Assembly: GCA_030867875.1 (NCBI GenBank)
Contig: JAOWCC010000577.1
Coordinates: 70,737,012 to 70,801,011, forward strand
Origin: Actinernus sp. WN-2022
Lineage: Eukaryota > Cnidaria > Anthozoa > Actiniaria > Actinernidae
DNA length: 64,000 bases
Reading direction: 5' to 3'
A model generated the notes under the pieces. It did no database searches. It was not told the DNA's origin and worked only from the letters and a program-made list of their open reading frames with translations. Below are positions 26,700 through 37,957 of the stretch, piece by piece. Position 1 is the first letter of the stretch. Each line of letters opens with the position of its first letter. Position numbers and translations under genes: made by a program.

Positions 26700-27306
26700 T
26701 ACCTTAATATAGGAAATTAACGAAGCCCTATATTAACGCGACAAAAATTAACACGGCATAAAATTAACGCGAATTTCTGAAAAGTTACATTTACGTGTAT
26801 TAAATTAACGCGATTTTCCGTCCGAAATATTTTTACGTGCATTTAATTAACGCGAATTTGATGTCTTAGGTATAATAAGCTATAGCAAACTGCGCATTTT
26901 ACAAGACATAACAACAACTTCCAACAAGCCATCCCCACTTGTCCAAGGCGGCCTTGAAATACCCATTGAGGTAACTGTGAAATGGAAAGACTTAAAAGCC
27001 ATTGACCAGATTGACATTCTAAACAAGAGAGTAGAAGAAGTGAGCTACCCTCTGGGAGAGGACGATCACTACATCGACGAATCAAAAGACATTTTAAAGT
27101 CCCTGTTACTTGAAGAGGTGTCAAGTGAGTCTGAAAGTGAAGCCGACTAATATGATTTGGCATGAAATAAAGGTGTCTTCAAATAACGATGCTGCAAATT
27201 AGTGGTATTTTAATTAACGATGCTATAAATTAAGGGGCATTTAATTAACGCGAATTTTTGAAATTCGCGTTAATAACATGCTTCGTTAATTTCCTATATT
27301 AAGGTA
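26700..27306. mobile_element. 607-bp TIR element with internal TTAACGCGAA repeats
   Basis: The left end TACCTTAATATAGGAAATTA is matched inverted at the right end (ATTTCCTATATTAAGGTA, to 27306). ATAACT occurs at both flanks and may be the target duplication. Near both termini the motif ATTAACGCGAAT recurs several times. The middle differs in composition and contains an open frame (see 26851-27150). No transposase is present, so the element is non-autonomous. Confidence 0.65.
26851..27150 (+). other. Open frame without ATG, possible captured exon
   Basis: Between the repeat-rich ends of the 607-bp element, the plus strand is open for 99 codons, ending in an acidic SSESESEAD tail at the stop codon 27148-27150. 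It has no ATG. Two AG-ending sites that could act as splice acceptors lie at about 26869 and 26885. The encoded segment is mixed charged/hydrophobic (VTVKWKDLKAIDQIDIL) and looks protein-like. I do not recognise a family. It could be a terminal exon copied from a host gene, or chance. Confidence 0.35.
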
Positions 27307-27440
27307 TATAACTCGACATTTTACATATGTTTTTCGAATTGTACTCTCCAGTTCTGATTTTATGACAGTTCGGTTTATAGTGATGGCTTTCCACGACAAA
27401 TCCTGCTATTCTTTTGACAGTTTCAGCTAGCTCAGTTTCG

Positions 27441-27704
27441 TAATGCACCTATCAATGTTAAGCCTGAGGGAGGGAGGGGGTGGGGATTTGACATTTTCTC
27501 CCAAAACAGTTTCACATTCCCCACCCTCAGGACAACACATTTGGTCAAAAATATCAAATATCTGCCCTATTTCCTTATGTTTCCTATAAATAGCCCCACC
27601 ATGGGCAGGCAGCCTATGTCGGAATCCCCACCCTCGGGATAGCCCTGCCTGTCAAATCCCCACCCCTTGCACCCCCCTCGGGATTAAAATTGATAGGTGC
27701 ATAA
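27441..27704. mobile_element. MITE with TAA target duplication (Harbinger-like)
   Basis: The element starts TGCACCTATCAAT at 27444 and ends ATTGATAGGTGCA at 27701, flanked on both sides by TAA. Inside, a C-rich/G-rich inverted block (GAGGGAGGGAGGGGGTGGGG and its partner near 27655) extends the fold. TWA duplications of 3 bp are typical of PIF/Harbinger elements. Confidence 0.65.
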
Positions 27705-28303
27705 GTCACATATAATTCAATTATACTACTGACAGTATTCTCGGTTTGTAAGTCATAATTATATCCAGTTCTGTTTATGGGTATAATTTGTGGTCAATTC
27801 GGATGTGTATCTTCTGAGTTCCATTATTCTTTTGACAATTTAATTTTTTTCTTCTTGAATCTTGGTCTCTATGAAGTCACATACAGTTCAAATTAGAGTC
27901 AATTCATTTCCAGTTCGAATTACAGTCTCATTTAATACAATTAATAACATGTTAAAAGTAGGGTACAAGTAAAATTTGTGTGCGTACATAAACACATAAT
28001 TTCAACCTCACCAGTTCAGATTTCCATTCGCGTTCAAAGATAAGGGTCAATCACTGTTCACTTCCAGCTTTTGCGACTCTTGAGTTGAAGTCTTTAGTAA
28101 AGTCAAGATCTCCTGAAGTACTCTTGTCCCGGTTATGCTAAATACAGGAATCGCTCACTTGATGAAATATCAAAATCCCTCATTTGATCTCCTCAAAGTG
28201 CATGATGGTAACGAAGAGCGTTTCACCAATATCAACAACGCAACACTAGCTGCAATCCTATGGCACTTAGATGCAGCAAGCCAGAGTAAAATTAATCCGT
28301 AGA
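27705..28303. other. No gene recognised
   Basis: AT-rich sequence with short frames only. No motif could be assigned. Confidence 0.5.
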
Positions 28304-29212
28304 CCGAGTCAAGTCCGAGTCAGATCCAAGTCAAATGACCGAGTCACAGTCGTTTACAGGTACATGTAAGGTAGTTGTTTACTTGTAAACTCTAACCCTG
28401 GGTAAGCGAGCTCTGGTCATTTACTGACACTAATCTACTCTCGGAGACAGTTAGTTTTTCTTTATGTACAATAATATGCAACCTCATCTGTGATGTAATA
28501 ATCGAGTTTGGTGTTCTCACGGACGAGCTGGAACGAGCCTCGACTAGTAAACGGAGGCATAAACGAGGGAGGCTGAAAGCTATTTAGCATTAGGAAAGAT
28601 TGATCCCGAACGAGATGTCTAAATCCCGAACGAGCGATGTCTAACCATGCACTCACTGTTTCACGCGAGAATAGGAAACTTGCCTTTTTTTGCACGTAAA
28701 GGAAACCGTGGCTGTGCGAATCAGTTCATCGTATCGAGTGTTCGAATCTCTGCCTGTCCTTGGGCAGGGAGTTTTCTCGATCTACTAAAATGTTCTTTTT
28801 GTGCCTAAAGAAATATGAAATTGTATAATCAACCTACATTATGTGTAGTGTATTTATAGAACTTTGCGCGTGCTTGGCGAGATTTCAGACTCTTTCTTCA
28901 CCGAACGCAGCAGCTGTTGGAATTCTCTTTGAAAGACTTTGCAAACGAAAACGACCATGCACAAGAAGAATACCAAACTGAAGTGTAGCCAAAAGAAGTA
29001 GGGAAAAACAAAGAAAAAACAAAGAAAATGAGTGACTCTGTCATTTGATTCGGACTCGGACTTGACTCGGACTTGACTCGGACTTGACTCGGACTTGACT
29101 CGGACTTGACTCGGACTTGACTCGGACTTGACTCGGACTTGACTCGGACATGACTCGGACATGACTCGGACTTGACTCGGACTTGACTCGGACTTGACTC
29201 GGACTTGACTCA
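28304..29212. mobile_element. Element with inverted ends, right end expanded to a 12-bp minisatellite
   Basis: Bases 28304-28345 (CCGAGTCAAGTCCGAGTC, then a CAAATGACCGAGTCAC block) are repeated inverted at about 29028-29070. Outside the right arm, the 12-bp unit CGGACTTGACTC continues in about 13 near-perfect tandem copies to 29212. The internal 0.7 kb has no intact gene. The open minus-strand frames over the array simply read the repeat. Confidence 0.6.
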
Positions 29213-29616
29213 GTCAACCAGTGAACTCCAGCAAGCCAGCAGTTCAGGCATTTTCTTTCAGTTTCCATAGATTATTGGACCAAAAGGAAAAACCTCCGCC
29301 TCCAGCCAGACTAGCTGACTGTGCGATCGCCACATCTCCTGTAGTAAATGTAAGAATTTTCTATCAAAAGCCCCTAAAATTCCTGTCAGCCCTAAAATAA
29401 CTGAACAACTTGGTATTTCAGTCGAAGAAACCTTTGGTTTCAGCAAAATAACAGCTATACGAATGACCAAAAAGTCAAAACATTACTCCTGGAACTTTAC
29501 TAGTTTTGCAAAAAAGTCTATCAATGTCCAGTCTCCTACGCGTACTCCACAAAGTTTGCCATGTTCACGTGCACAGAAGTGCACAGTGGTTTCTGATTGG
29601 TTGGTGGAGAAAACAT

Positions 29617-29801
29617 AGCCTGCAATGCAGGCGTTTTATTTGGGAAATCACAATATATTTGGACGAGGGAAGAATGGCGCCCCTCCCCCTTCTCTCGCTT
29701 TTTCGTCCTCGCCTCATTCCTACTCGTCTGAAATTCATTCGCGAGCGGAAAACGTCCACGAAAATGGGGAAAACCACTGAAACGCCTGCATTGCAGGCTA
29801 A
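29617..29801. mobile_element. 185-bp MITE with 9-bp target duplication
   Basis: The ends AGCCTGCAATGCAGGCGTTT and its reverse complement bound the element. AGAAAACAT flanks both sides (29608-29616 and 29802-29810). The tip of each arm is itself palindromic (CCTGCAATGCAGG). A 9-bp duplication fits a Mutator-like origin. Confidence 0.65.
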
Positions 29802-30498
29802 AGAAAACATGGCGTGATTGCCTGGAGCTGATTGGTTGATGCGAAATACATGTAGCTCGACACACAAAAAAAAAAGACACTTGCGATTCAAGGGGGTTTA
29901 GTTTTTTGGGGGAAGAATTTAAAAAGAAAAAAATTCCACCCACCCCTCCCCTGCAAAAATATTTGACCACTCTCCCCTCCCTTTCTACTCACCTTTCCCC
30001 CTCCCTAACCCCTTTTCCCTTCCCTAGTCTCCCACAACCAACTTTATATTTCACTTATTAATGACACATCATTACTACTTACTTTTATTTCACTTGGAGT
30101 TTGTGGGGGGGGGGGGGGGGGGGGTAATGTTTTCTATGTGCTTGGGTTGATAACTAAACACCGGGCCCTCCTTGGGGCCATGAATAACGAGCAGTCCCTA
30201 AATGCCTGCCTCGTACCCAAGCGCTTTTTTAAAGAGAGTGATGAAGGGCATCTCATTTACATTCAGTTCTTCACTTTCATCTTGTTCCCAGGATTTACTA
30301 TTTAAGTCCTGGAGAAAGCTTCACTATTAGTTTTTGAAATTTCGGACTTCTATTTTCTTCGTTGTATTAGCTTTAGGGAATGAATAACATCTGAGTATAT
30401 GTTACTTTTTCCGGGGAAGAAGTGGCGAAGACGTCTAATAGTGAAGATGTATTTTCAGTTATTCGAGTTAGTTTATCGGCGATCAGCTGTGAAAGCTG
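29802..30498. other. No gene; C-rich and G-rich tracts
   Basis: A pyrimidine-rich CCCCTCCC stretch lies near 29940-30030, and an uninterrupted run of about 20 G near 30103-30124. No coding frame could be supported. Confidence 0.55.
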
Positions 30499-30857
30499 CC
30501 CGGGGGGGGGGGGACTCTCCATAAAGTAGACGGGGGTGATCGTCCTATCCCTTAGGGTATAAAATTCTACCATCTGCTATCCCTTAGGGGTGTTCAAAGA
30601 GTCTGCTATCCCTTAGGGGGTCTCACGCTAATGGTGGCCCGGAACTTATATTACAGTAAACCACACAGTCAACTGAAACTGATCGCTTAATACTTCCGGC
30701 TTTATTGTCGGTAACAAATACAAAATTATTATCACAATGTGCTATCTCTTAGGGGTAAATTTGCTGTTGACCACACCCAATGTGCTATCCCTTACGGTTA
30801 AAATTGATTTTGCCGACGATCACCCCCGTCTACTGTTATGGAGAGTCCCCCCCCGGG
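30499..30857. mobile_element. 359-bp MITE with 8-bp target duplication and internal repeats
   Basis: The arms (a G-run followed by ACTCTCCATAA and TAGACGGGGGTGATCG on the left, the reverse complement on the right) are ~45 bp. GAAAGCTG flanks both ends (30491-30498 and 30858-30865). Between the arms the phrase CTATCCCTTAGGGG recurs about five times. The 8-bp duplication fits hAT-type insertion. Confidence 0.7.
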
Positions 30858-31204
30858 GAAAGCTGGTATATAGCTCCATGATCGAACATAGCTTTTGGGT
30901 ACTCTGATTCGCCTAAAATGTACATTTATTTATCTTCATTGTCAGCTTGCCCAATCAGCTGTTCAATGCTTAGAAACAATTCAACAGGTGCGCTAGGGGG
31001 TCTATAAATCGAAGAAATTTCTCAGGTACTAAATCAGATCGTTCAGAAAACATTGATTTTCTTATGCAAATACACTCATGACACCGCCGTCAGATCGAGT
31101 CCGATCGCAGCGGACAATATCATATCCATTAACATTGACCATTCCATTAGAAATATAGTTTGACAAACTGGGTCTCATTTAATGCCAAAACATTGATTTT
31201 CATT

Positions 31205-31995
31205 TAATGCCAAAACATGTCCTCTGTGAACCCTTGTGAACCCTTGTGAACCCTTGTGAACAGTCTGTTGTGAACGCTTGTGAACCGTTCTAAACATTTG
31301 TGAACCCTCAGACTGTGAACGCTTGTGAACACTCTGTGAACCCTTCTGAACATTTATGAAACCTCTGTGAACCTTGTGAACGCTTGTGAATGCTTGTGAA
31401 CCCTTCTGAACATTTGTGAACCCTCTGTGAATGTTTGTGAACCGTCTGTGAACCTTGTGAACATTTGTGAACCATTGTGAACATTTGTGAACCCTCTGTG
31501 AATGTTTGTGAAGCCTCTGTGAACTTTGTGAACGCTTGTGAACCCTCTGTGAACCCTTGTGGACATTAATTTTGTGAACCCTTGTGAACCATTGTGAACA
31601 TTTGTGAACCCTCTGTGAATGCTTGTGAACATTAATTTGTGAACCCTTGTGGATGCTTGTGAACGCTTGTGAGTGATCGCTGCTTTGCTCGGAGGTGAAT
31701 AGTACCCTCTGTGAACCCTTGTTAACACTTGTGAACCCTTGTGAACATCTGTGAACCCTCTGTGAATCCTTGTGAATGCTTGACTGAATCCTCTGTGAAC
31801 CCTTGTGAACATTTGTGAACCCTCTGTGAACCCTCGTGAACATTTGTGAACCCTTGTGAATGTTTGTGAACATTTGTGAACCGCTGTGAACCCTTGTGAA
31901 TGCTTGCTAACATCTGAGAATGCTTGTGAATGCTTGTGAGCATATGTGAATGCTTGTGAACATAAATTATATGAATGCTTGTGAACATTTATAAA
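31205..31995. repeat. GTGAACCCTT-type minisatellite, ~0.8 kb
   Basis: Short units of the form TGTGAAC plus 3-5 variable bases (CCTTG, ATTTG, CCTCTG, GCTTG) repeat across the whole interval. More than one minus-strand frame stays open for over 80 codons (232 codons for the longest), giving His/Ser/Val/Phe-rich strings. This is expected because few unit variants create stops in that orientation. I do not regard it as a gene. Confidence 0.85.
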
Positions 31996-32079
31996 CCCTT
32001 GATCAAAGTTGGCAAAAGAAACATTTTGACTAGTTTTACTAAACTCATTTCAGTTCACCTTAAATTGTACATGGTATAA

Positions 32080-33210
32080 TAATTAGGGTTATATAAACTG
32101 TCAAGAGACAGTCAGTTCATCAGTTGTGGTTCTGGCTCACAAACATTTCAGTACTGCGATCGGCTACTTTGTGAAGGTTCTACATAGTACATTTTCGTTA
32201 TGTTGGCGAGTTCTAGTAGCGACCTCGTCACGAACAAAGTCTTCGGGTCCTGTAGCTCTTTCAACTAGAAGTAAAAATTGTGGTGGAAGCTCACGTACGG
32301 ACACGAGATTTCAACTTGTGGTTCCTCAAGTTGAAGGGTAAACAGTCCCCCAGCAGCAATCAGGACATTCTCGATATCTTCAACGAGTTCAGGAGGTATT
32401 TGATCCCAAAATTTAGAACTCCAGCGGCGACGAGGACGAAGATTCTGATGGAAATTTCAAACGTACGATGAATCCATGGACCAAAAACCATGTGTAAACT
32501 GCCATAGTCCACAGAACCGGGAGCGTGCAGGCTCACTTGTTAGAAGCTCACATGCGCCTAGAAAAGGCAATGAAGAGATTGAGAATTAATAGATCAGAGT
32601 TATAATAAATGGCCTTGAAACGGAAAAGACATGACGATGATGAGACGTTCGAGTGGAAAAAGAAGGGCAACAAGAAACAGTTAAAGTTTAATTAACGGTT
32701 CAGTAGAAGAACATCAGCTTGAGCCTTTGAGGATATAAATTTGCTGTCTCCCGATCACTCCTTGTGGAGGCCTGGATGTCAGCAGCGAAACTCAGAAAGG
32801 TCTGTTTCTTATTAAAGATGGAAACAAATTTAATTAAAATTGCAGATACTCATGGATGGGATACAGCATGTTCACCAATTCGTTAGTGATCTGTTGGCTA
32901 AAGACGACAAGGATGATAAGCGGTTTCGAAAAACTATGAATCAAAGAAGCAGTGAGCTCGAGGAGTAGAGAATCATAAAATTGCGAGAATGAAACATCTC
33001 TACGTTCTGCCAGGGCTGAGCACTTTCCGTGTCAGCCCTGAACTCCTCTCGATTGAGACCAATTCCTCAGCCTCAGAGCCAATCTCAGGGCTACCAACAG
33101 ATTGTGATTGCCCCTGTTGACAAAGACCTTGCTGAACCTTGCAGGAACTACTATCTTTCTATTATGGGCCTTGACCTTGGACCAGTTGCCTGGCTCTTAC
33201 TAGACATTGT
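32080..33210 (+). pseudogene. Decayed repeat, possibly DIRS-like gag remnant
   Basis: The start (32080-32150) matches the repeat seen at about 690-760 and 14295-14380. From about 32610 the plus strand reads broken coding pieces: a basic segment ending KKKGNKKQLKF (32640-32692), an LIKIADTHGWDTAC segment (32829-32870), and an acidic LLAKDDKDDKRFRK segment (32891-32935). The order and composition resemble gag-like frames associated with tyrosine-recombinase retrotransposons of cnidarians, from memory only. Stops and frameshifts separate all pieces. Confidence 0.3.
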
Positions 33211-34119
33211 ATGCAGAACAATAGACTGATGAGATTTCTTTATCAGAGGACGTGCTTATTAAAACGAGATCCAATTCTGGTTCGATAATTATTCCAAACT
33301 TGTTAGACAGCCAAATTGGCATTTCTCTCTATGTATATCGATACTTACTATGACGTCATACAGGCCAGTCACGCCACATTTGTTGCTTTCTGTGGTTGGC
33401 CGAAACGAAGCGTGAACGCAGTCGGTTGCTTAATAATTAGATACATATCAGATTGGTCCAAAAGAAATGGTGTCTTATTTAATTGCTTATAATAATTTAT
33501 TGTTATGCACTTCCTAACGATTCGTTATTTCTAATTTTAGTGAAAATAAACTAAGCATATAAACTAAAAATGTATTTTCTCTACTCATTTATAACGTGAA
33601 GAGAATGTAATGGAATAAATTATTATACAGAGCGAAGGAAATTTAACTAAAGTTTGAATTGTCGTGATCATGTTGAATCAGGTTTTCCATTGAGCACACA
33701 TCCATAGATTTTGTTTTCGATGTCTTTCTAAGATAATTAAATTGCCCTCTATATTATAAACAAGTAATCGCATGGGACATAAAAAAATTAGGATTAATCA
33801 CTGGTGTTTTCAAACTTTTCACCAAATTGCAGAGTTTGAAAACACCCATGATTAATTCTTAAATGTTCTATCTGTTATTGCTGCAGCAGCGAGCAAGCCT
33901 GAAGCAAGGAAGCAGTACTAATCTGACTGTAGTTGGGGGGGGGGGGGGGGGGAGGGGGTGGGGGGGATCACATTGGCACATTGCCAGAGCAGTGCACATT
34001 TGTGATTATGCACAACAAAAATACAATGTGCATGGACCATAATGCAAAGTGAACAACCTAATGTTCCCAGGATCTTCAGCACATTCAACATGGCGGATCG
34101 GTCATCAGTACAAACATAG
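33211..34119. other. No gene; hairpin and poly-G tract
   Basis: A ~30-bp inverted repeat (33788-33818 with 33833-33862, containing GTGTTTTCAAAC / GTTTGAAAACAC) forms a tight hairpin. A run of ~20 G and more G-rich sequence lies at 33935-33967. Otherwise AT-rich with no supported gene. Confidence 0.55.
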
Positions 34120-34328
34120 GGCCCCTAAAGTAAAGTCACCTTTAGTCCTACGGTTTTACGTCCTTATCCGAGAAGGTCTAACCGTTTACTGTTCGATTAT
34201 GTAAAGGCAGCACCTTCTACTCAGTTATTTTAGGACCCTGAGTGTTGGTCTGGCCGGGGTTTCATCCCACGACCTCCCATGGCCACTCAACAGACCAGAG
34301 CTTAACCACTGAGCTGACCGGGAGCCGG
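34120..34328 (-). mobile_element. tRNA-derived SINE
   Basis: Read on the minus strand from 34328, the head is tRNA-like. It has a box A region GTCAGCTCAGTGGTTAAGC and a decayed box B near GGTCGTGGGATGAAACCCC, about 35 bases apart. A non-tRNA body follows with CTTCTCGGATAAGGACG. This layout is that of a polymerase III-transcribed SINE. I recognise the body as resembling a SINE common in cnidarian genomes, from general knowledge only. No polyA tail is obvious. Confidence 0.65.
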
Positions 34329-35267
34329 TTTAAGGGGAACTTGTGGATTGTCAGTGAGGCTTTTGTCTTGGTTTGTCCAACATTGGTAGTAGTACAATGT
34401 AATACAAGGTTTAGTATTCAATCCCTTTTTTGTCTGCTAGTTCGATCCCAGACATTGTGTGTAGAGTGCATATTATTTTCGTCTGTGATCAATTATATGT
34501 TTATCTTCATGTTGGTGTACAACTTCACATAATCAATCACAAAAATTAATGTGGTGTCAGGGTATCAGTTGCCAATAAATCAATTTGAAACAGAAACAGC
34601 CCCCTCCCCCCTCAACATTATATATTTTTTTTTTGAGTTTTTAATATCTAATTTCCCTTGTCTGGAAATTATATAGATTAATTCTTAAAGGGATACCCAA
34701 GTCCAAAACACACATGGGCACAAAATGATCTTTAAACTGTGAACGCTGAAATCGCAATAAACTAAAATTGATTTATTTTGCAATACAAACCCGTGGGAAT
34801 TTTTTTTAAATCTGAACTTGTATTGTGCAATAAATTTGATGACATCAGATCGTGAAAGAAAAAAGGGTGGTTACTCAGTGCCCAGTCATTTCCTTGTAAC
34901 CATGTTCTGCCTTCGCACGTAACTACAGTTTTTAGTATAAATTATTAGAATTGACAGCTCCTGCCATGCTTAAACCAGGGAATGAGGACGGACAGGACAG
35001 GATCCCGAGGGTGACTCTAGTGGCTGTAGAACCCGGGTAGAAAAGAATCTGAAAGCGCCCTATGGGAGATGGTGGCTTCGCAAGAAGCAGGAGCTCTGTG
35101 GTCATAGTTCCTTCAATGCTATTGTTTTTGAACTCTTTATTTAGGGAACACCCCTAATTGTAAACGTTAAAGTTGACAAAGCAGAAAGCTTAAAATGCTT
35201 TTTAAAAATAAGCCGATCAATAAAAAACAAAAAAACACTGAATTTGTGACAGGACCTGAGACAACCA
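34329..35267. other. No gene recognised
   Basis: AT-rich sequence before the left end of the ISL2EU-like transposon. Only short frames were seen. Confidence 0.5.
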
Positions 35268-35345
35268 TTCCCCTTTCCGAAGTTCAAAGGGAGACTGGTG
35301 CCGAGTTCGTGCCGCAAGGAGTTATGGGGCTGATTTTAGGGACGC
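35268..35345 (+). repeat. Left terminal inverted repeat of the ISL2EU-like transposon
   Basis: Reverse-complement match to 43750-43828 with a few mismatches. The outer part holds CCCTTTCCGAAGTTC and the inner end GATTTTAGGGACGCG. Confidence 0.85.
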
Positions 35346-35379
35346 GTTCGCAAGATGGCGGATGTAGATAAGTGATGCG

Positions 35380-36924
35380 ATGGGGAAGTATAATTGTTGT
35401 GTGCCAAAATGTTCAAACAACTGGAGAAATTCACCTGGTCTGAAGTTCCACTCTCTGCCAGCAGACCATAAAGTACGTGTAGAGTATAAAAGGCTGATCA
35501 GAAATGACAATCTAAAGGAATTCAGCACTAGTACGAAAATATGTGGTGCACACTTCCCTGGAGGAGAGAGGATGTCTCAAGCGCAGCTTCCGACTTTGTT
35601 TCCTTGGACTAAGCCCGAAAAAAACCGCCGTGAAATCATGAAATACGATCTACCGAAGAGAGCAAAAACGTCAGAGCAGAGGTCCTCTCCCTCTTCTACA
35701 GTTTGCTGTGCAGATAATGTGCCAGAAGCTACTGTTAGTGAACTTGGCTGTGTCTCTGAAACTGAAAGCCAACTACTGAACTAGCCAAAACAAACTCCGG
35801 TTCACTTTCAGCATGTTCAGAGAATCCTGCCCTTGATAGTGATGTTGTGGAACCCCGCATTATGACCACAGATGGCAATGATAAGTCAAGTCTTTATAAT
35901 GAACAAGAAGCCGAAATAGTCTCTCTGAAAGAAAGGCTAAACTCCTTGGAAAAGAATTTTGATAAACTCAAGTACAAACACGAACACGAACCTAAGTTTG
36001 ATATTGATGTGTACAAAAATTGTGATGAGGATATATCGTTTTTTACTGGTTTTCCAAATTATGGTTCAATGGTCCTGTGCTACGATATACTGGAGGTGAA
36101 GGCGGCTAACCTCAGCTATGGAGGTCACCAACGGCTTAACTTTGATGTTAGAAAATCAGCTACCAAAAGGAAATTATCACTTTGGCAAGAATTTATTACA
36201 CTTGTTCTGCCGGCTAAGACTAAGACTTGGCCTCCTAGAGAGGGACCTGGCAGAACGTTATCGAGTTTCTGTGTCAACTATTTCAGATGTTTGTAGAACC
36301 TGGATAAAGTTCATGAAGTGTGAATTACAGCCCCTGTGTATTGTATGGCCAAGCAAAGAGCAACTTAAGTTCTATATGTCCCCTGTCTTTAGAGAACTGT
36401 ATCCTGAGTTAGTTTCAATAATTGATTGTACAGAAATCAGAATGGAATCCCCTTCAAGTCTTGACAAACAGTCTGTCTGTTATTCAAGTTATAAGTCACA
36501 CACCACAATGAAGGCACTTCTTGGAATAACTCCAAATGGTGCTGTTTCCTTTGCGAGTGAGTTATATTGTGGTTCCATAAGTGACCCAGATATTGTGGAG
36601 AAGTCAGGATTCATAAGCTATCTACACAAATGGGATCTAGTTATGGCAGACAAGGGGTACATTATCCGGGACCAACTGGCTGCTGTTGGTGCTCGTCTGG
36701 TCATGCCCAATTTCTTGAGTGATAAGGGTCAGTTCACACAAACGGAAACTCAGCATAACAAGAAAATTGCAAGTTTAAGAATACATGTTGAGCGTTACAT
36801 GGAACGTTTGAAAAATTGGCACTTGTTCGATCGAGTTATACCAATTACAACTGCAAGTATTGCATCTGATGCATGGATTGTTATAGCTTGCTTGTCAAAT
36901 TTTTGGCCACCAATGATCACTTAA
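35380..36924 (+). pseudogene. THAP + HTH + DDE transposase, frameshifted
   Basis: The N-terminal frame (ATG at 35380, stop at 35784) has a THAP zinc-binding domain at residues ~5-85 with CCVPKC, KICGAHF and LPTLFPW. It would bind the element's ends. A second frame (about 35770-36230) encodes a coiled-coil segment and the start of a helix-turn-helix. A third (36118-36924) completes the HTH (LAERYRVSVSTISDVCRTW) and a DDE_Tnp_4-type catalytic domain. The likely acidic residues are Asp in IIDCTEI, Asp in VMADKGY and Glu in HVERYMER (D103, D178, E225 of that frame). Two frame changes (near 35765 and near 36200) break an otherwise continuous coding region. They could be real decay or unseen introns or sequencing errors. 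Confidence 0.85.
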
Positions 36925-37589
36925 AGGTAAACGCCTCATGACAATATTAAACTTTTTAATAGTAGCAGTTATTCCCTTGAATATATACACATTCTATATA
37001 CATGTATAATTTTGACAACAGATACTGGTACATTGTGTATATTACCAAGTTTGTTAAAGAGCACAAATAATTATATTTTAGGAATTCATAACGGTCCTTT
37101 AATTTTTAATTTATATCATATAGATGATATGTCTCTTCATCATAATATTGTCAAATGACTTGTTTATACTAATACTTCATGAATGCTAGTCATCATAAGT
37201 AGAAATAAGTTATCACTGACACAGATCTGGTAGCACCACAGTGGCAGTTCCAGGTGGAGGTTTCATGCAGGGGGGTTGAAATTATTAACTCCCAACTGGC
37301 TATTTGTTCTTGTTTCTGTATTTCTTAATGTTCAAAAATCCTTGATCTGCCCCTGTGCTATATATTTTGTCTTTAGAAAGTTTGATCACCAGTTGCAAAA
37401 TTTATGCAAATTTACACTGACAGTCATACATGTATGACTAAATAATTGCATCAATTTGTCACAATTTATTGCCATAATTAGCAGCTTAAACAACACAATC
37501 ATTTTAGTGGTTTGAGTTAACCTGGGAAATAGTTTTAGGCTATTTAACACTGTTAGTCAGTTTCTTACAGCGCGCGCTGTAAATTACAA
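36925..37589. other. Transposon interior and LINE 5' flank, no gene seen
   Basis: AT-rich non-coding sequence between the transposase stop codon and the LINE. The exact LINE 5' boundary is not evident. Confidence 0.5.
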
Positions 37590-37639
37590 CGTTTGAACTT
37601 ACGCTACAAAAGGATTCAAAGGATGGAATTAGCATAATA

Positions 37640-37957
37640 ATGGCCATGGCGTCTGGACGTTACTACCGTACGTTCCGAGTTTTATTTGGCTTACTACTTT
37701 TCCAGTGGATTATTCTTGCCAAAAATGGTATCCATAAGTCCTCTGCTGCTAAAGAACAACCTGGAATATGTTTTTTCCATCTACAATTATTGACCAGCGA
37801 AGTGTTACGAACTCGCTTTTTTTGGAGCAAAATGGCCGCGGACAGTTCTAACCGCCAGCGACCACGTGAAACGAGCCAAAGCTGCTACCGCATATTATGG
37901 AAACTCTACAGCATCTTTCCGGCCGATTATCCAGCTTATTCACGACATAGAACTTAA
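37640..37957 (+). pseudogene. LINE N-terminal leader in a different frame
   Basis: An ATG at 37640 opens a 105-codon frame with a hydrophobic N-terminal stretch (VLFGLLLFQWIILA) followed by a polar segment. It lies one base out of register with the main LINE frame, which has no in-frame ATG upstream of its 2A-like motif after the stop codon at 37791. The simplest reading is that a single-base indel near 37860 has split an original leader from the endonuclease/RT frame. A hydrophobic, signal-like leader ahead of a 2A motif is known for some animal LINEs. Confidence 0.5.

Noticed and set aside
28854..29268. Minus-strand frames of repeated Ser-Pro-Ser-Gln-Val units
   Set aside because: All frames over the 12-bp CGGACTTGACTC array give such strings; it is not a gene.
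31175..31988. Long minus-strand open frames rich in His, Ser and Phe
   Set aside because: They read a short-unit minisatellite; the amino-acid pattern follows the repeat and there is no unique sequence.
31205..31995. CRISPR-like repeat array
   Set aside because: Units are short, contiguous and variable with no spacers, and the DNA is animal.
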